Below are positions 53,717-62,510 of a stretch of 64,000 nucleotides of DNA, one piece after another. A program made the position numbers and the translations under genes. The stretch's first letter is position 1, and every line of letters begins with the position of its first letter. Below the pieces are notes generated by a model. The model was given only the letters and a program-made list of their open reading frames with translations. It did not search any database and had not been told where the DNA came from. This stretch comes from an uncultured Eggerthellaceae bacterium (GTDB lineage: Bacteria > Actinomycetota > Coriobacteriia > Coriobacteriales > Eggerthellaceae), in assembly GCA_947565915.1 (NCBI GenBank), contig CANOHY010000002.1, positions 1 through 64,000 on the forward strand. The letters are read 5' to 3'.

Positions 53717-54394
53717 ATGGAGGAATACAAGCGAGAATTCATCGAGTTCATGGTGAGCTCGGATGTGCTCAAGTTCGGCGACTTCACGTTGAAGAGCGGA
53801 CGCAAGTCGCCTTTCTTCATGAACGCAGGCGCCTATACCACAGGCGAGCAGCTCCATCGCTTGGGCCTGTATTATGCGCAGGCGATCAACGACAACTTCG
53901 GGCTCGATTTCGACATCGTCTTCGGGCCTGCCTACAAGGGCATACCGCTTTCGGTCGTCACCGCCATGGCCATCCACGAGCTGTATGGCAAGGAAGTGCG
54001 GTACTGCTCAAATCGCAAGGAAGTCAAGGATCACGGCGATAGCGGCATCTTGCTCGGAAGCGATCTGCACGATGGCGATCGTGTGGTAATGGTGGAAGAT
54101 GTCACGACTTCGGGCAAGTCAATCGAGGAAACCTATCCCATCTTGAAGGGCCAAGCGAACGTAGACATCGTTGGTCTCATGGTGTCGCTCAACCGCCAGG
54201 AAGTGGGGAAGGGGGGCGTGCAATGCGCCCTCGACGAGGTCAGCGAGCTTTACGGCTTTCCCACGGCGGCTATCGTGTCGATGGGTGAAGTGGCGCAATA
54301 CCTCCATAACCGGGAGGTTTGCGGGCGCGTGGTGATAGACGACGAGCTGATGGCAGCAATCGGCGCCTACTACGAGCTCTATGGTGCACGCTGA
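53717..54394 (+). CDS. pyrE: Orotate phosphoribosyltransferase
   Basis: Forms orotidine monophosphate in pyrimidine synthesis. The 225-residue product carries TLKSGRKSPFFMN, the GPAYKGIPL region and the PRPP-binding motif VVMVEDVTTSGKS. The ATG at 53717 has AAGGAGG eight bases upstream. Other pyr genes are not here; it heads the pyrE-murI-mobBA run. Confidence 0.95.
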   Translation: MEEYKREFIEFMVSSDVLKFGDFTLKSGRKSPFFMNAGAYTTGEQLHRLGLYYAQAINDNFGLDFDIVFGPAYKGIPLSVVTAMAIHELYGKEVRYCSNRKEVKDHGDSGILLGSDLHDGDRVVMVEDVTTSGKSIEETYPILKGQANVDIVGLMVSLNRQEVGKGGVQCALDEVSELYGFPTAAIVSMGEVAQYLHNREVCGRVVIDDELMAAIGAYYELYGAR

Positions 54395-54427
54395 GCAAGC
54401 AGGCTAGCATTGGCGGATCTTCCCAAC

Positions 54428-55252
54428 ATGGCAGTGCAGCGGCCTTATGTCGGCATCTTCGATTCGGGTGCTGGTGGTATCAGCGTGCTCGGTGCGATGC
54501 TGCGGGAATTGCCGAGCGAGGATTTCCGCTATTTCGGAGATAGCGCCCATACGCCCTATGGCGAGAAGTCGGGCGAGTGGGTGGTGGAGCGTTCGATGCA
54601 GATAGCTCGGGCCTTTGTCGATTCTGGCGCGAAGGCGCTGGTGATCGCCTGCAACACCGCAACGGCGGTAGCTGCCGACGAGCTGCGCCGTGCGTTTCCC
54701 ACCATGCCCATCGTGGGCATCGAGCCCGCGTTGAAGCCGGCCACGCAAGCGCCGGGGATGCGGCGCATTCTGGTGATGGCAACGCCCATCACGCTGCACC
54801 AGGATAAATACCACAAGCTGGAGCGGGAATGGAGTGGCGAGTGCTTGGTCGATTCTGTCGAATGCCCAGGGCTTGCCGCACGCATCGAGCAGGGCAACTT
54901 GCACGATGCCGACTTGCTTCAGCAGGTTGAATGCTTGGTTGGAGACTACCGGGGCGATGTGGACGGCGTGGTGCTCGGCTGCACGCATTATGCGTTCATT
55001 GCGCCCGTCATCCGCCAGGTTCTGGGCGATGTGGCGCTCTTCGACGGGGCTTATGGCACGGCGCGCCAACTACGGCGCAGGCTTGAAGAAGCCGACCTTC
55101 TCGCATCGGCGCAGGAAGGCGGCAATGTGCAGTTCGAAACGAGCGGCCCTTGCGAGGACACGCTCAAGCTTTACGAGGAATTCTTCGCCCTGGCGTCGCA
55201 AGGCAATCCGCTGGACGCTTTGGGCGGCACGCGCGGAAGGACGAGAGCATGA
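54428..55252 (+). CDS. murI: Glutamate racemase
   Basis: Provides D-glutamate for peptidoglycan. The two catalytic cysteines are in VIACNTATA and VLGCTHYAF, and the N-terminus has IFDSGAGGISVL. With ATG at 54428 the protein is 274 residues; a TTG at 54410 six residues earlier, with AGG upstream, is also possible. The stop overlaps the mobBA start (ATGA). Confidence 0.94.
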   Translation: MAVQRPYVGIFDSGAGGISVLGAMLRELPSEDFRYFGDSAHTPYGEKSGEWVVERSMQIARAFVDSGAKALVIACNTATAVAADELRRAFPTMPIVGIEPALKPATQAPGMRRILVMATPITLHQDKYHKLEREWSGECLVDSVECPGLAARIEQGNLHDADLLQQVECLVGDYRGDVDGVVLGCTHYAFIAPVIRQVLGDVALFDGAYGTARQLRRRLEEADLLASAQEGGNVQFETSGPCEDTLKLYEEFFALASQGNPLDALGGTRGRTRA

Positions 55253-56499
55253 TCGACATCCCAAGCCCCGCAGTTGCCGTGGTAGGACGGCATAATTCGG
55301 GAAAGACCACGCTGGTTTGCAAGGTGATAGCCGAGCTGGTGGCACGCGGCAACGACGTAGGCAGCGTGAAGCATCACCATCACGGCAATTTCGAGATAGA
55401 CGTTCCTGGGAAGGATTCCTATCGGCACCGCGAGGCGGGCGCCTCGGAGACGGTTATCGCGTCACCCGGGTTGGTGGCTCGCATAAAGACCATACATGAG
55501 GAACTCGAATGCGCGCAGATCGTGGCTACGATGCCAGGCCACGATATCGTGATAGTTGAGGGATATCGCAAGAGCGGCCTTCCCACCATAGAGGTGATGC
55601 GCGCTGCGAATGCGTCTGATTCGAACGTGGCTAGAGCTTTCTTGGAGGGCGCGCGAAGCGGTGCGTCGCTGGGCACCGACTTCGTTCAGGAGTCGCGCGG
55701 CGAGTACGCCTTCGTCTTGGATGCCGACGTGCAGTCGCGCATGCCAACGTCGAGCACCATTGCCATCGTAAGCGACATACCCGAGGCCATAGAGGCAGCG
55801 GGCATCTACGGCATTCCCGTCTTCGCTCTGGATGATGTTTCCTCGATATGCGATTACCTCGAGGCGTCGTTCTTGCGTCCGAAGATATCGGTGGTCATAC
55901 AGGCTGGTGGCGAGAGCCGTCGCATGGGGCAGAGCAAGGCGCTGGTGCCATTCGACGGGCGCCCGCTGATATGCCGACTCATCGACCGTCTTTCTCCGGT
56001 GGCCGACGAGCTCATCATAACGACGAACGAGGCCGACAAGCTCTCGTTCCTCGATGAGCTCTATCCCGAACTTGGGATACGGCTCGTCCCTGACCTCCAC
56101 GATGATCGTGGCGCGCTACCCGGGCTGCATACGGCCTTGAGCGCGGCAACTTACGATTACGTGGCGGTGGTGGCGTGCGACATGCTGTTCGCGTCGCCGC
56201 GTCTGGTGGTGGCGGAAGCCACGGCCATGAAGGAGTCGGGTGCAGCCATAGTGGTCCCGGTGAACAAGCATGGCTTCGAGCCCTTCCATGCCATGTATCG
56301 GCGCGAGGCATGCCTTCCAGCAATCGAGGACATGCTCGCGCGCGGCGACAAGCGCGCCCAGGCATTCTTCGATTCGGTCGACGTGCGTCATTTCACACAG
56401 GCAGAGGTGCTGCTCGCTGAACCCATGGGTGGCTGCTTCGCCAATGCGAACACGCCTGATGAGCTGCGTGCTTGGGAAGACGCTTTGATGGAGATCTGA
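55249..56499 (+). CDS. Fused MobB-MobA, molybdopterin-guanine dinucleotide biosynthesis
   Basis: 416 residues. Residues 1-165 are a MobB GTP-binding domain with P-loop GRHNSGKT (13-20) and the typical SVKHHHH. From about residue 210 follows a MobA guanylyltransferase with IQAGGESRRMGQSKALVPFDG. MobA joins GMP to molybdopterin to form the cofactor of DMSO-reductase family enzymes. The fused order B-A occurs in several anaerobes. No molybdoenzyme is in the window, but the next gene encodes a multi-cluster ferredoxin. Confidence 0.93.
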   Translation: MIDIPSPAVAVVGRHNSGKTTLVCKVIAELVARGNDVGSVKHHHHGNFEIDVPGKDSYRHREAGASETVIASPGLVARIKTIHEELECAQIVATMPGHDIVIVEGYRKSGLPTIEVMRAANASDSNVARAFLEGARSGASLGTDFVQESRGEYAFVLDADVQSRMPTSSTIAIVSDIPEAIEAAGIYGIPVFALDDVSSICDYLEASFLRPKISVVIQAGGESRRMGQSKALVPFDGRPLICRLIDRLSPVADELIITTNEADKLSFLDELYPELGIRLVPDLHDDRGALPGLHTALSAATYDYVAVVACDMLFASPRLVVAEATAMKESGAAIVVPVNKHGFEPFHAMYRREACLPAIEDMLARGDKRAQAFFDSVDVRHFTQAEVLLAEPMGGCFANANTPDELRAWEDALMEI

Positions 56500-56513
56500 G
56501 CTTAGGGGCACTC

Positions 56514-57695
56514 ATGGGCATGTTGAACCTCAACGACATCACCACCATTGCCGAGTCGCTCAACAGGCCAGCGTTGGCGATCACGCAGCCACGTTGCGTG
56601 CGCGTGCGCAACAGGAATGCCTCATGTGGGCGCTGCATCGACGCGTGCGAAGCCGGATCATTGCAGGTGGTGGATAACGCACTTGAGCTTACGCTGTCGC
56701 TGTGCGTGAATTGCGGAGCATGCGCTGCCGTGTGCCCCACCGAGGCGATGCTCATGTTGGAGCCCAAGCGAACGCAACTAGCAAGCGACCTTGAAGCTTT
56801 GCGGGTTTACTATGCGCGCACACGCGATTTGCAAGATAAGCCGCTGGTGATTGCCTGCGCGCGTCAGCTCTCTCGTTTCGAAGGGATGCAAGAGCGCGTG
56901 GTGGGCGTGCCGTGCCTTGCGCACATGGATGTGCCACTTCTGCTCGATGCGGTGACCAAGCACCCTGCAGGCGTTTTGCTGGTTGACGGGAATTGCGCCA
57001 CGTGCAAGCTTGGGTGGTGCAGCGAACGAATGGACGCGGTAGTGGGGGAGTCGTGCGCTCTTACGGAAGCTGCGTTGGGTGGTCGGAGCAGCGGCGAGAT
57101 GACCGTCAAGCGAGCATCGCAGATGCCATCGCATGTGCAGCGCAAAACGGGAGAAGAGGAATTCGATAGCACGAAGCGAAGCTTCTTCTCGAACGCTGCC
57201 GACGAGATGAAGCTCACGGTGCTCTCGGCCGCGCGCACCACTCTCGAGGAGAAGCTCGGCGGTAACCAGAAGAGCATCGCCGAACAGCTAAAGGTGAAGG
57301 AGAACGGTTCGCTTCCGCAATACCCGATGCCCCAGCACATGGAGGCGCTCGACGCGCTCGATTCACTGGAGCCTGCACCCGATGCGCAGTTCGACTCGCC
57401 TTTGTTCGCGCTGATTGACATCGAAACCGAGCGCTGCAATGCTTGCGGCATGTGCGCTACCTTCTGCCCGACTGGCGCCATTTCGCGTGGTGCTTCATTG
57501 CCTGGCACGCGCACGGTATCGCGCCTCGATTTCTTGCCTTGCGATTGCGTGGCCTGTGGGCTTTGCGAGGACGTGTGCCTGAAGAAGTGCTTGCACCTGC
57601 GCCACGACGTCACTGCTGAGGAGCTCTTCTCGCTTGATCCTCTTCAGTTCGAACTTGGAGCAAATGCGTCAAAGCGCACACTGCCTTTTGCCTGA
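56514..57695 (+). CDS. Multi-[4Fe-4S] ferredoxin-type protein, unknown role
   Basis: 393 residues. Four Cys clusters are visible: CGRCIDAC (38-45) with C28 nearby, CVNCGACAAVCP (64-75), CNACGMCATFCP, and CDCVACGLCEDVC. A middle region of about 200 residues has a CATCKLGWC motif and no clear domain. The last two clusters form a classic 8-iron ferredoxin module. Position after mobBA suggests electron transfer or maturation for a molybdoenzyme, but this is inference. ATG at 56514 has AGGGG upstream. Confidence 0.8.
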   Translation: MGMLNLNDITTIAESLNRPALAITQPRCVRVRNRNASCGRCIDACEAGSLQVVDNALELTLSLCVNCGACAAVCPTEAMLMLEPKRTQLASDLEALRVYYARTRDLQDKPLVIACARQLSRFEGMQERVVGVPCLAHMDVPLLLDAVTKHPAGVLLVDGNCATCKLGWCSERMDAVVGESCALTEAALGGRSSGEMTVKRASQMPSHVQRKTGEEEFDSTKRSFFSNAADEMKLTVLSAARTTLEEKLGGNQKSIAEQLKVKENGSLPQYPMPQHMEALDALDSLEPAPDAQFDSPLFALIDIETERCNACGMCATFCPTGAISRGASLPGTRTVSRLDFLPCDCVACGLCEDVCLKKCLHLRHDVTAEELFSLDPLQFELGANASKRTLPFA

Positions 57696-57706
57696 GTTTA
57701 GTAAAT

Positions 57707-57857
57707 GATGCCCGACTTTGATGCGCACAGCTAAAGCTTCGCCGCCAAGCGTTACGGCGAAATCTTTAACCAACCAGTTGTTTTTACCAACCTAATCCAG
57801 ATTTCACCTACGCTTGTGCGCTCCAGAAATAGCTGTGTCACATCAAAGTCGGGCATC
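57707..57857. repeat. Palindromic intergenic element, family A copy 5
   Basis: Perfect 17-bp arms GATGCCCGACTTTGATG (57707-57723) and complement (57841-57857) enclose CACAGCTAAAGCTTCGCCGCC and GCGCTCCAGAAATAGCTGTG, where ACAGCTA pairs with TAGCTGT. The inner stem GGCGAAATC / GATTTCACC is present. With family C copy 2 it accounts for most of the 393-base gap. Confidence 0.8.
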
Positions 57858-57876
57858 TCAAAAAAATGAAAAGCGA

Positions 57877-57952
57877 CTGAGCGAAGAGTCGTAGTTTTAA
57901 CCCCCGCCGGGAGCGCAGCGACCGAGGAGTAAAACGAAGACCCTTCGCTCAG
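57877..57952. repeat. Palindromic intergenic element, family C copy 2
   Basis: Arms CTGAGCGAAG (57877-57886) and CTTCGCTCAG (57943-57952) are perfect. The core, read in inverse, matches copy 1: ACTCCTCGGTCGCT and GCGGGGGTT. The adjoining pair TTTTA/TAAAA replaces TTTCA/TGAAA of copy 1, a compensated change. Confidence 0.7.
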
Positions 57953-57996
57953 GCATTGTTGCTGGCGCTTCATGGTGCGCATGTGCGGGAAAGGTG

Positions 57997-58068
57997 TGCT
58001 ATACTCCGAATGCTTTATTACAGTAAAGCATTAGATGGCTGGAGACTGCTGACAAGGTTGTTCTCCAG
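57997..58068 (+). promoter_or_regulatory. Promoter and dyad upstream of the amino-acid ABC operon
   Basis: An extended -10 TGC-TATACT (57997-58005) is followed at the likely start point by a perfect dyad AATGCTTTA-N6-TAAAGCATT (58009-58032). A further stem CTGGAG / CTCCAG (58039-58068) lies in the leader. The first dyad is well placed for a repressor; which one is unknown. Confidence 0.55.
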
Positions 58069-58088
58069 AGCGAAAAGGAGAGGGATCA

Positions 58089-58934
58089 ATGAAGAAGTTG
58101 AAGGTTCTGGGAATCGCGGCTTGCGCATTGGCGCTTGCTGCCTTCGTGTTGGCAGGCTGCTCGGGCCAGAGCGCATCGAAGCCTGCTGAGTCGAATAACA
58201 ACGCAAGCAACGAACCTGCTGAAGAGACGTTCAAGCTCATCGTTGGGTTCGATCAGGAGTTTCCGCCCTATGGCTACATCGGCGATGACGGCCAATTCGC
58301 TGGCGTTGACCTCGACCTCGCCAAAGAGGTTGCCGCTTACAACAACTGGGAGATAGAGCTTCTGCCCATCGACTGGGACTCGAAGGATGCCATGCTCGAT
58401 GCCGGCACTATCAACTGCATCTGGAACGGCTTCACCATGGAAGGCCGCGAAACCGATTACACTTTCAGCGAGCCTTACATGCTGAACAGCCAGGTGCTGG
58501 TGACCAAGGCGGGAAGCGAGATTACCTCCATCGAGGATTGCGTGGGCAAGGTTGTGATGACCCAGACTGGCAGTGCAGGCTTGGATTGCCTGAACTCCGA
58601 TGACTACGCAGCCATCACGGCGAACTTCGCCGGCGGCGAGCCGCAGACCTTGGCAGATTACAACAACATCTTCATGCAGCTCGATTCGGGCATGGTGGAT
58701 GCGGTGGTATGCGACTCCTCGTACTATGCAGTGCAGAACCTGGCCAACCCTGATAAGTACGTGATTGCTCAGGAGCTGTTGAACGAGCATTTCGCCGTGG
58801 GCTTCAAGAAGGGCGAGGACGAGCTTGCCAAGACGGTGAGCGATACCTTGAAGACGCTCTATGGCAACGGCACCGTTGCCACCGTTCTCGAGAAGTACCC
58901 CGACATCGATCCCGACAACTGGATCCTCATCTAA
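58089..58934 (+). CDS. Polar amino-acid ABC transporter substrate-binding lipoprotein
   Basis: 281 residues. Signal peptide with lipobox LAGC and acylated Cys24, then a Ser/Asn/Glu-rich linker and the family 3 binding-protein fold (KLIVGFDQEFPPYGYIGDDGQFAGVDLDLAKEVA region). The ligand is probably a polar amino acid, perhaps glutamine or arginine; this cannot be fixed by eye. The permease and ATPase genes follow. A hairpin separates it from them, which usually sets higher expression of the binding protein. Confidence 0.92.
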   Translation: MKKLKVLGIAACALALAAFVLAGCSGQSASKPAESNNNASNEPAEETFKLIVGFDQEFPPYGYIGDDGQFAGVDLDLAKEVAAYNNWEIELLPIDWDSKDAMLDAGTINCIWNGFTMEGRETDYTFSEPYMLNSQVLVTKAGSEITSIEDCVGKVVMTQTGSAGLDCLNSDDYAAITANFAGGEPQTLADYNNIFMQLDSGMVDAVVCDSSYYAVQNLANPDKYVIAQELLNEHFAVGFKKGEDELAKTVSDTLKTLYGNGTVATVLEKYPDIDPDNWILI

Positions 58935-58944
58935 TAGAAATTCG

Positions 58945-58980
58945 AAAGCGCCTGTCCCTGCATAAGGGGGCAGGCGCTTT
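58945..58980 (+). terminator. Intercistronic hairpin, partial terminator
   Basis: AAAGCGCCTG.CCC pairs with GGG.CAGGCGCTTT around a short loop, with one bulge. No T-run follows, so it more likely stabilises the upstream message or causes partial termination than stops all transcription. Confidence 0.6.
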
Positions 58981-59007
58981 GCTGTGCTTGCGATAGAAAG
59001 CCGATGC

Positions 59008-59721
59008 GTGGAATTCGTTGACTTCATAAACTCGATAGGGCCTGTTCTGGGGCTTAATCCCGATAAGATGCAGTTCTCGGTGATCTTGGAGCTCATGGGC
59101 AGCGGGCTCGTTCTCACGGGGCAGATCTTCATCGTCACCCTGCTGGGCGCATTGCCCTTGGGCGTGCTCATAGCGCTTGGTCGCATGAGCCGTTTCAAGC
59201 CGCTGGCTTGGCTCATGCGCATCTACATCTCGTTCATGCGCGGAACGCCGCTCATGCTGCAGCTCATGGCCATCATGTTCGGTCCTTATTACTTGTTCGG
59301 CATGAGCCTGGATGCCAATTGGAAGTTCTGGGCATGCGATATCGGCTTCGTGCTGAACTATGCGGCCTACTTCGCGGAGATCTATCGCTCGGGCATCCAG
59401 TCCATACCGCCAGGCCAATACGAGGCAGCGCAGGTATTGGGCTACTCGCGCACCCAAACGTTCATGCGCATCGTGCTGCCGCAAGTCATAAAGCGCATAC
59501 TGCCCGCCATGGGCAACGAGATCATCACCCTGGTGAAAGACACGTCGCTGGCTTTCGTGCTGGGCGTGATGGAGATGTTCTCCGAGGCCAAGGCCATTGC
59601 AGCATCTCAGGTGTCCATGGTGCCCTATATCATCGCAGCCCTTATATACTGGGCCTTCACTATTGTCGTGGAAGTCATCTTGAGCCGCGTCGAGAAGAAG
59701 CTGGATTACTACCATGACTGA
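59008..59721 (+). CDS. Polar amino-acid ABC transporter permease
   Basis: About 237 residues with five membrane helices. The cytoplasmic EAA loop reads EAAQVLGYSRTQTFMRIVLPQ, which docks to the ATPase. The start is uncertain: GTG at 59008 with GAAAG upstream is preferred over GTG at 58984, which lies against the hairpin. Its end overlaps the ATPase gene by eight bases. Confidence 0.9.
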   Translation: MEFVDFINSIGPVLGLNPDKMQFSVILELMGSGLVLTGQIFIVTLLGALPLGVLIALGRMSRFKPLAWLMRIYISFMRGTPLMLQLMAIMFGPYYLFGMSLDANWKFWACDIGFVLNYAAYFAEIYRSGIQSIPPGQYEAAQVLGYSRTQTFMRIVLPQVIKRILPAMGNEIITLVKDTSLAFVLGVMEMFSEAKAIAASQVSMVPYIIAALIYWAFTIVVEVILSRVEKKLDYYHD

Positions 59722-60484
59722 GCAGAGCCAACATCTCGTCGACTTGTCCAACGCGCGCAAGAGCTTCGGAAGCACCGAGGTGCTCAAGAGCATCTCGCTT
59801 ACGGTGGATCCCGGAGAGGTGCTTGCCATCATCGGTCCTTCGGGCGGAGGAAAATCGACTCTTTTGCGCTGCTGCACGCTGCTTGAGAAGCTCGACGGGG
59901 GAGCGCTTTCCTATGGCGATTGCACGGTGACGCGCGACGTCGACGGAGTTGCTGTTTACGGCAGCAAGGACGAGCTCGCTCGCGCCCGCGAGCATTTCGG
60001 GCTCGTTTTCCAGAACTTCAACCTGTTTCCTCATTACACCGTCATGCGGAATCTGGTGGACGCCCCCATTGCCGTGAAGAAGATGAGCAGGGAAGACGCC
60101 GAGCGCAAGGCGATCGGCTTGTTGGAGCGCATGGGGCTTGAGGGCAAGGAGAACATGGTGCCTTGCGAGCTTTCGGGCGGACAGCAGCAACGCGTTGCCA
60201 TAGCCCGTGCGCTCATGCTCGATCCCGACGTGCTCTTCTTCGATGAGCCCACCAGCGCGCTCGACCCCGAGCTCACTAAAGGCGTGCTGCGCGTCATTCG
60301 GTCGCTTGCCGAAGAGCACATGACCATGGTCATCGTGACGCATGAGATGAAGTTCGCGCGCGACGTGGCCGACCATGTCATATTCATGGATGGCGGCGTA
60401 ATCGTGGAGCAAGGCCGGGCTGCCGAGGTCATCGAGAATCCCCAGCACGAACGCACCAAGGCATTCCTCTTCACCGAAGAATGA
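59714..60484 (+). CDS. Polar amino-acid ABC transporter ATP-binding protein
   Basis: 256 residues with Walker A GPSGGGKST, the Q-loop in VFQNFNLFPHYTV, signature LSGGQQQR, Walker B VLFFDEPTSALDPE, and the switch His in VTHEM. The typical GlnQ/HisP size. Start overlaps the permease gene. Confidence 0.95.
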   Translation: MTEQSQHLVDLSNARKSFGSTEVLKSISLTVDPGEVLAIIGPSGGGKSTLLRCCTLLEKLDGGALSYGDCTVTRDVDGVAVYGSKDELARAREHFGLVFQNFNLFPHYTVMRNLVDAPIAVKKMSREDAERKAIGLLERMGLEGKENMVPCELSGGQQQRVAIARALMLDPDVLFFDEPTSALDPELTKGVLRVIRSLAEEHMTMVIVTHEMKFARDVADHVIFMDGGVIVEQGRAAEVIENPQHERTKAFLFTEE

Positions 60485-60545
60485 TGGCGCGCTCGCAAGC
60501 CATGCGGTTTCGGATCTTTCGGCGATTCGTGCCCACTCTGAGCTT

Positions 60546-60669
60546 GTTCACAATAGGTTTTCATTTGAGCTTAAATCGAGCTTAACCAATCTTACGCAGA
60601 GTTGACGTTATCGTCAGGTTCGTGGTCAGCGCTCCAATGCGTGCTATTGTCGTGCCAGTTCACAATAGC
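60546..60669 (+). promoter_or_regulatory. Repeats in the htrA upstream region
   Basis: GTTCACAATAG occurs twice (60546-60556 and 60658-60668). The second copy forms an inverted pair with GCTATTGT (60643-60650). An extended -10-like TGC-TATTGT lies within it, and a dyad TGACG-TTAT-CGTCA is near 60603-60616. These are candidate operator or stress-regulator sites for htrA. Confidence 0.4.
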
Positions 60670-60696
60670 GAATCCGAATAGCAAAGGAGCGTTGTC

Positions 60697-62373
60697 ATGA
60701 CAGATTCGCCTTACAACGGCTACCAACCCTATGGACAGCCATCACAGCGGCCTGGGCAGCCTGATCAGCCTGAGCAAACCAATGGGCTAGAGCCCCAGCA
60801 GCAAGCATCGTACCAGCAGAGCTATGAGCAGCCGTCGCAGCAGCCTGGGCAGGGTCAGCCGGCACACAGCTTCGAGCATCGGGGCTATGGGCAGCAACCC
60901 GAGTCGCGCATCGAGCCGGTGATTCCCGCGTCTTCCGAATATGGGCAAGCGGCGCCTACTGCGAGCGTTTCTGGCACGCCGTCGCATGCAAGCACAGCGA
61001 CGAGCTTCGAGGGCACGCAGACAGTGCCCCTGCATGCGCAGCACGAGGCCGTTGCTTCGCCGAGCCCTTACGGCAAGAAGAATGGCGCCAGTGGTGGCAA
61101 GACATTCCTCTTCGGGTTCCTGGGGGCGCTTCTGGCCTGCGTAGTATGCCTGGGAGGCTATGCGCTCATCTTCGGCGGCGGCAAGGGAGCAGCCAGCTCG
61201 ACGTACATCGGCACGCAGGATAGCTCGATCATCGAGGCTACCGAAGAGGGCTCGACGCTTGCCGAGGCCGTGGCTGCGAAGGTGCTGCCTTCGGTCGTAG
61301 CCGTCTACAACTACCAAGACCAATCGTCTGCCAGCATGTATGGCCAGCGCAGTACCACATCGAGCGACCTGGTTGCCACGGGCATGGGCTCGGGTGTGGT
61401 GATCAGCGATGACGGCTACATAATCACCAACTATCATGTGGTAGATTCCGCGAAGGTGGTCACCGTTTCGTTCAATGGCGAGGAGCGTGATGCTAAGTAC
61501 ATCGGAGGCGACAGCAGCTCCGACATTGCCGTGATCAAGGTTGACGACGCCTCGGGCTTGAAAGCAGCCGATATCGGCGATTCCGACACGCTGCGCATCG
61601 GCGAGTGGGTTATGACGGTGGGTGCACCGCTCGGTCTCGAGCAGTCGGTGGCTACGGGCGTGGTCTCTGCCACCAATCGCTCCACCTACATGGATTCGTC
61701 GGCTTCTGATGGCTACAGCATGTACACGCAAACCACTCCCGAGTACACCTATTATCCGAACATGATCCAAACCGATGCCGTGATCAACCCCGGTAACTCG
61801 GGCGGTGCGCTCGTTGATGCTGACGGCAAGCTCATTGGCATCAACGCCATGATCTCGTCCTATTCCGGCGACTACGCTGGTGTTGGCTTCGCCATTCCGG
61901 TGAACTACGCTGTGGGCATCGCTACCGACGTGATCGCTGGCAAGACGCCCACCCATGCCATGCTGGGCGTATCCATCTCAACGGTGAACAGCCAAAACGC
62001 GCAACGCTACGGGTTCTCGGCCAAGGCAGGTGCATACATCAACGCCATTACGCCAGGTACGGGGGCCGCTGAGTCGGATCTGCGGGAAGGCGACATCATC
62101 ACGGCCATCAACGGCCATGAGGTGAGCTCGGCTACCGACGTCACCCTGGAAGTGCGCTCGCACAATGTGGGCGATACCGTAAGCGTCACCGTTGATCGCA
62201 ATGGTGCCGAGGAGAAAGTCGATGTGGTGTTGAGCTCCGATGAGCTCATCGCGAACAGCGCGCCGCAGCAAAACCAGCAGTCACCGAATGGCTCGGGTGG
62301 CACTGACGGCTCGAACGGCAACGGCTATTCGCGCGATGACATCGAGCGGTTCCTGAGGCTCTTCGGGTTCTAG
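60697..62373 (+). CDS. HtrA-like membrane-anchored serine protease with PDZ domain
   Basis: 558 residues. A Gln/Pro/Gly/Tyr-rich cytoplasmic N-terminus (1-134) precedes one membrane helix (136-158). A trypsin-like domain follows with triad His247 (NYHVVDS), Asp276 (SSDIAVIKV), Ser368 (GNSGGAL). A PDZ domain (about 425-520, LGVSISTVN) and a Gln/Ser/Gly-rich tail complete it. It acts outside the cell on misfolded proteins. The long Q-rich N-terminus is typical of actinobacterial HtrA proteins. It lies alone, with a strong terminator after it. Confidence 0.94.
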   Translation: MTDSPYNGYQPYGQPSQRPGQPDQPEQTNGLEPQQQASYQQSYEQPSQQPGQGQPAHSFEHRGYGQQPESRIEPVIPASSEYGQAAPTASVSGTPSHASTATSFEGTQTVPLHAQHEAVASPSPYGKKNGASGGKTFLFGFLGALLACVVCLGGYALIFGGGKGAASSTYIGTQDSSIIEATEEGSTLAEAVAAKVLPSVVAVYNYQDQSSASMYGQRSTTSSDLVATGMGSGVVISDDGYIITNYHVVDSAKVVTVSFNGEERDAKYIGGDSSSDIAVIKVDDASGLKAADIGDSDTLRIGEWVMTVGAPLGLEQSVATGVVSATNRSTYMDSSASDGYSMYTQTTPEYTYYPNMIQTDAVINPGNSGGALVDADGKLIGINAMISSYSGDYAGVGFAIPVNYAVGIATDVIAGKTPTHAMLGVSISTVNSQNAQRYGFSAKAGAYINAITPGTGAAESDLREGDIITAINGHEVSSATDVTLEVRSHNVGDTVSVTVDRNGAEEKVDVVLSSDELIANSAPQQNQQSPNGSGGTDGSNGNGYSRDDIERFLRLFGF

Positions 62374-62420
62374 GAATGAAAGGCTTGAGCCATCGAGCCC
62401 AAGCATCGAGCAAGCTTTCG

Positions 62421-62449
62421 GAAAAGCGGTCGCCCTGCGGCCGCTTTTC
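62421..62449 (+). terminator. Terminator after htrA
   Basis: A 13-bp stem GAAAAGCGGTCGC / GCGGCCGCTTTTC (one G-T pair) with a CCT loop. It lies about 50 bases after the stop, before the pyrH promoter (TAATAT at 62472-62477). Confidence 0.85.
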
Positions 62450-62510
62450 TCGTTGGGATGCGCAAAATCAGGTAATATGAATCAAGCATGTTCCCGATGA
62501 GAGGACGTCT

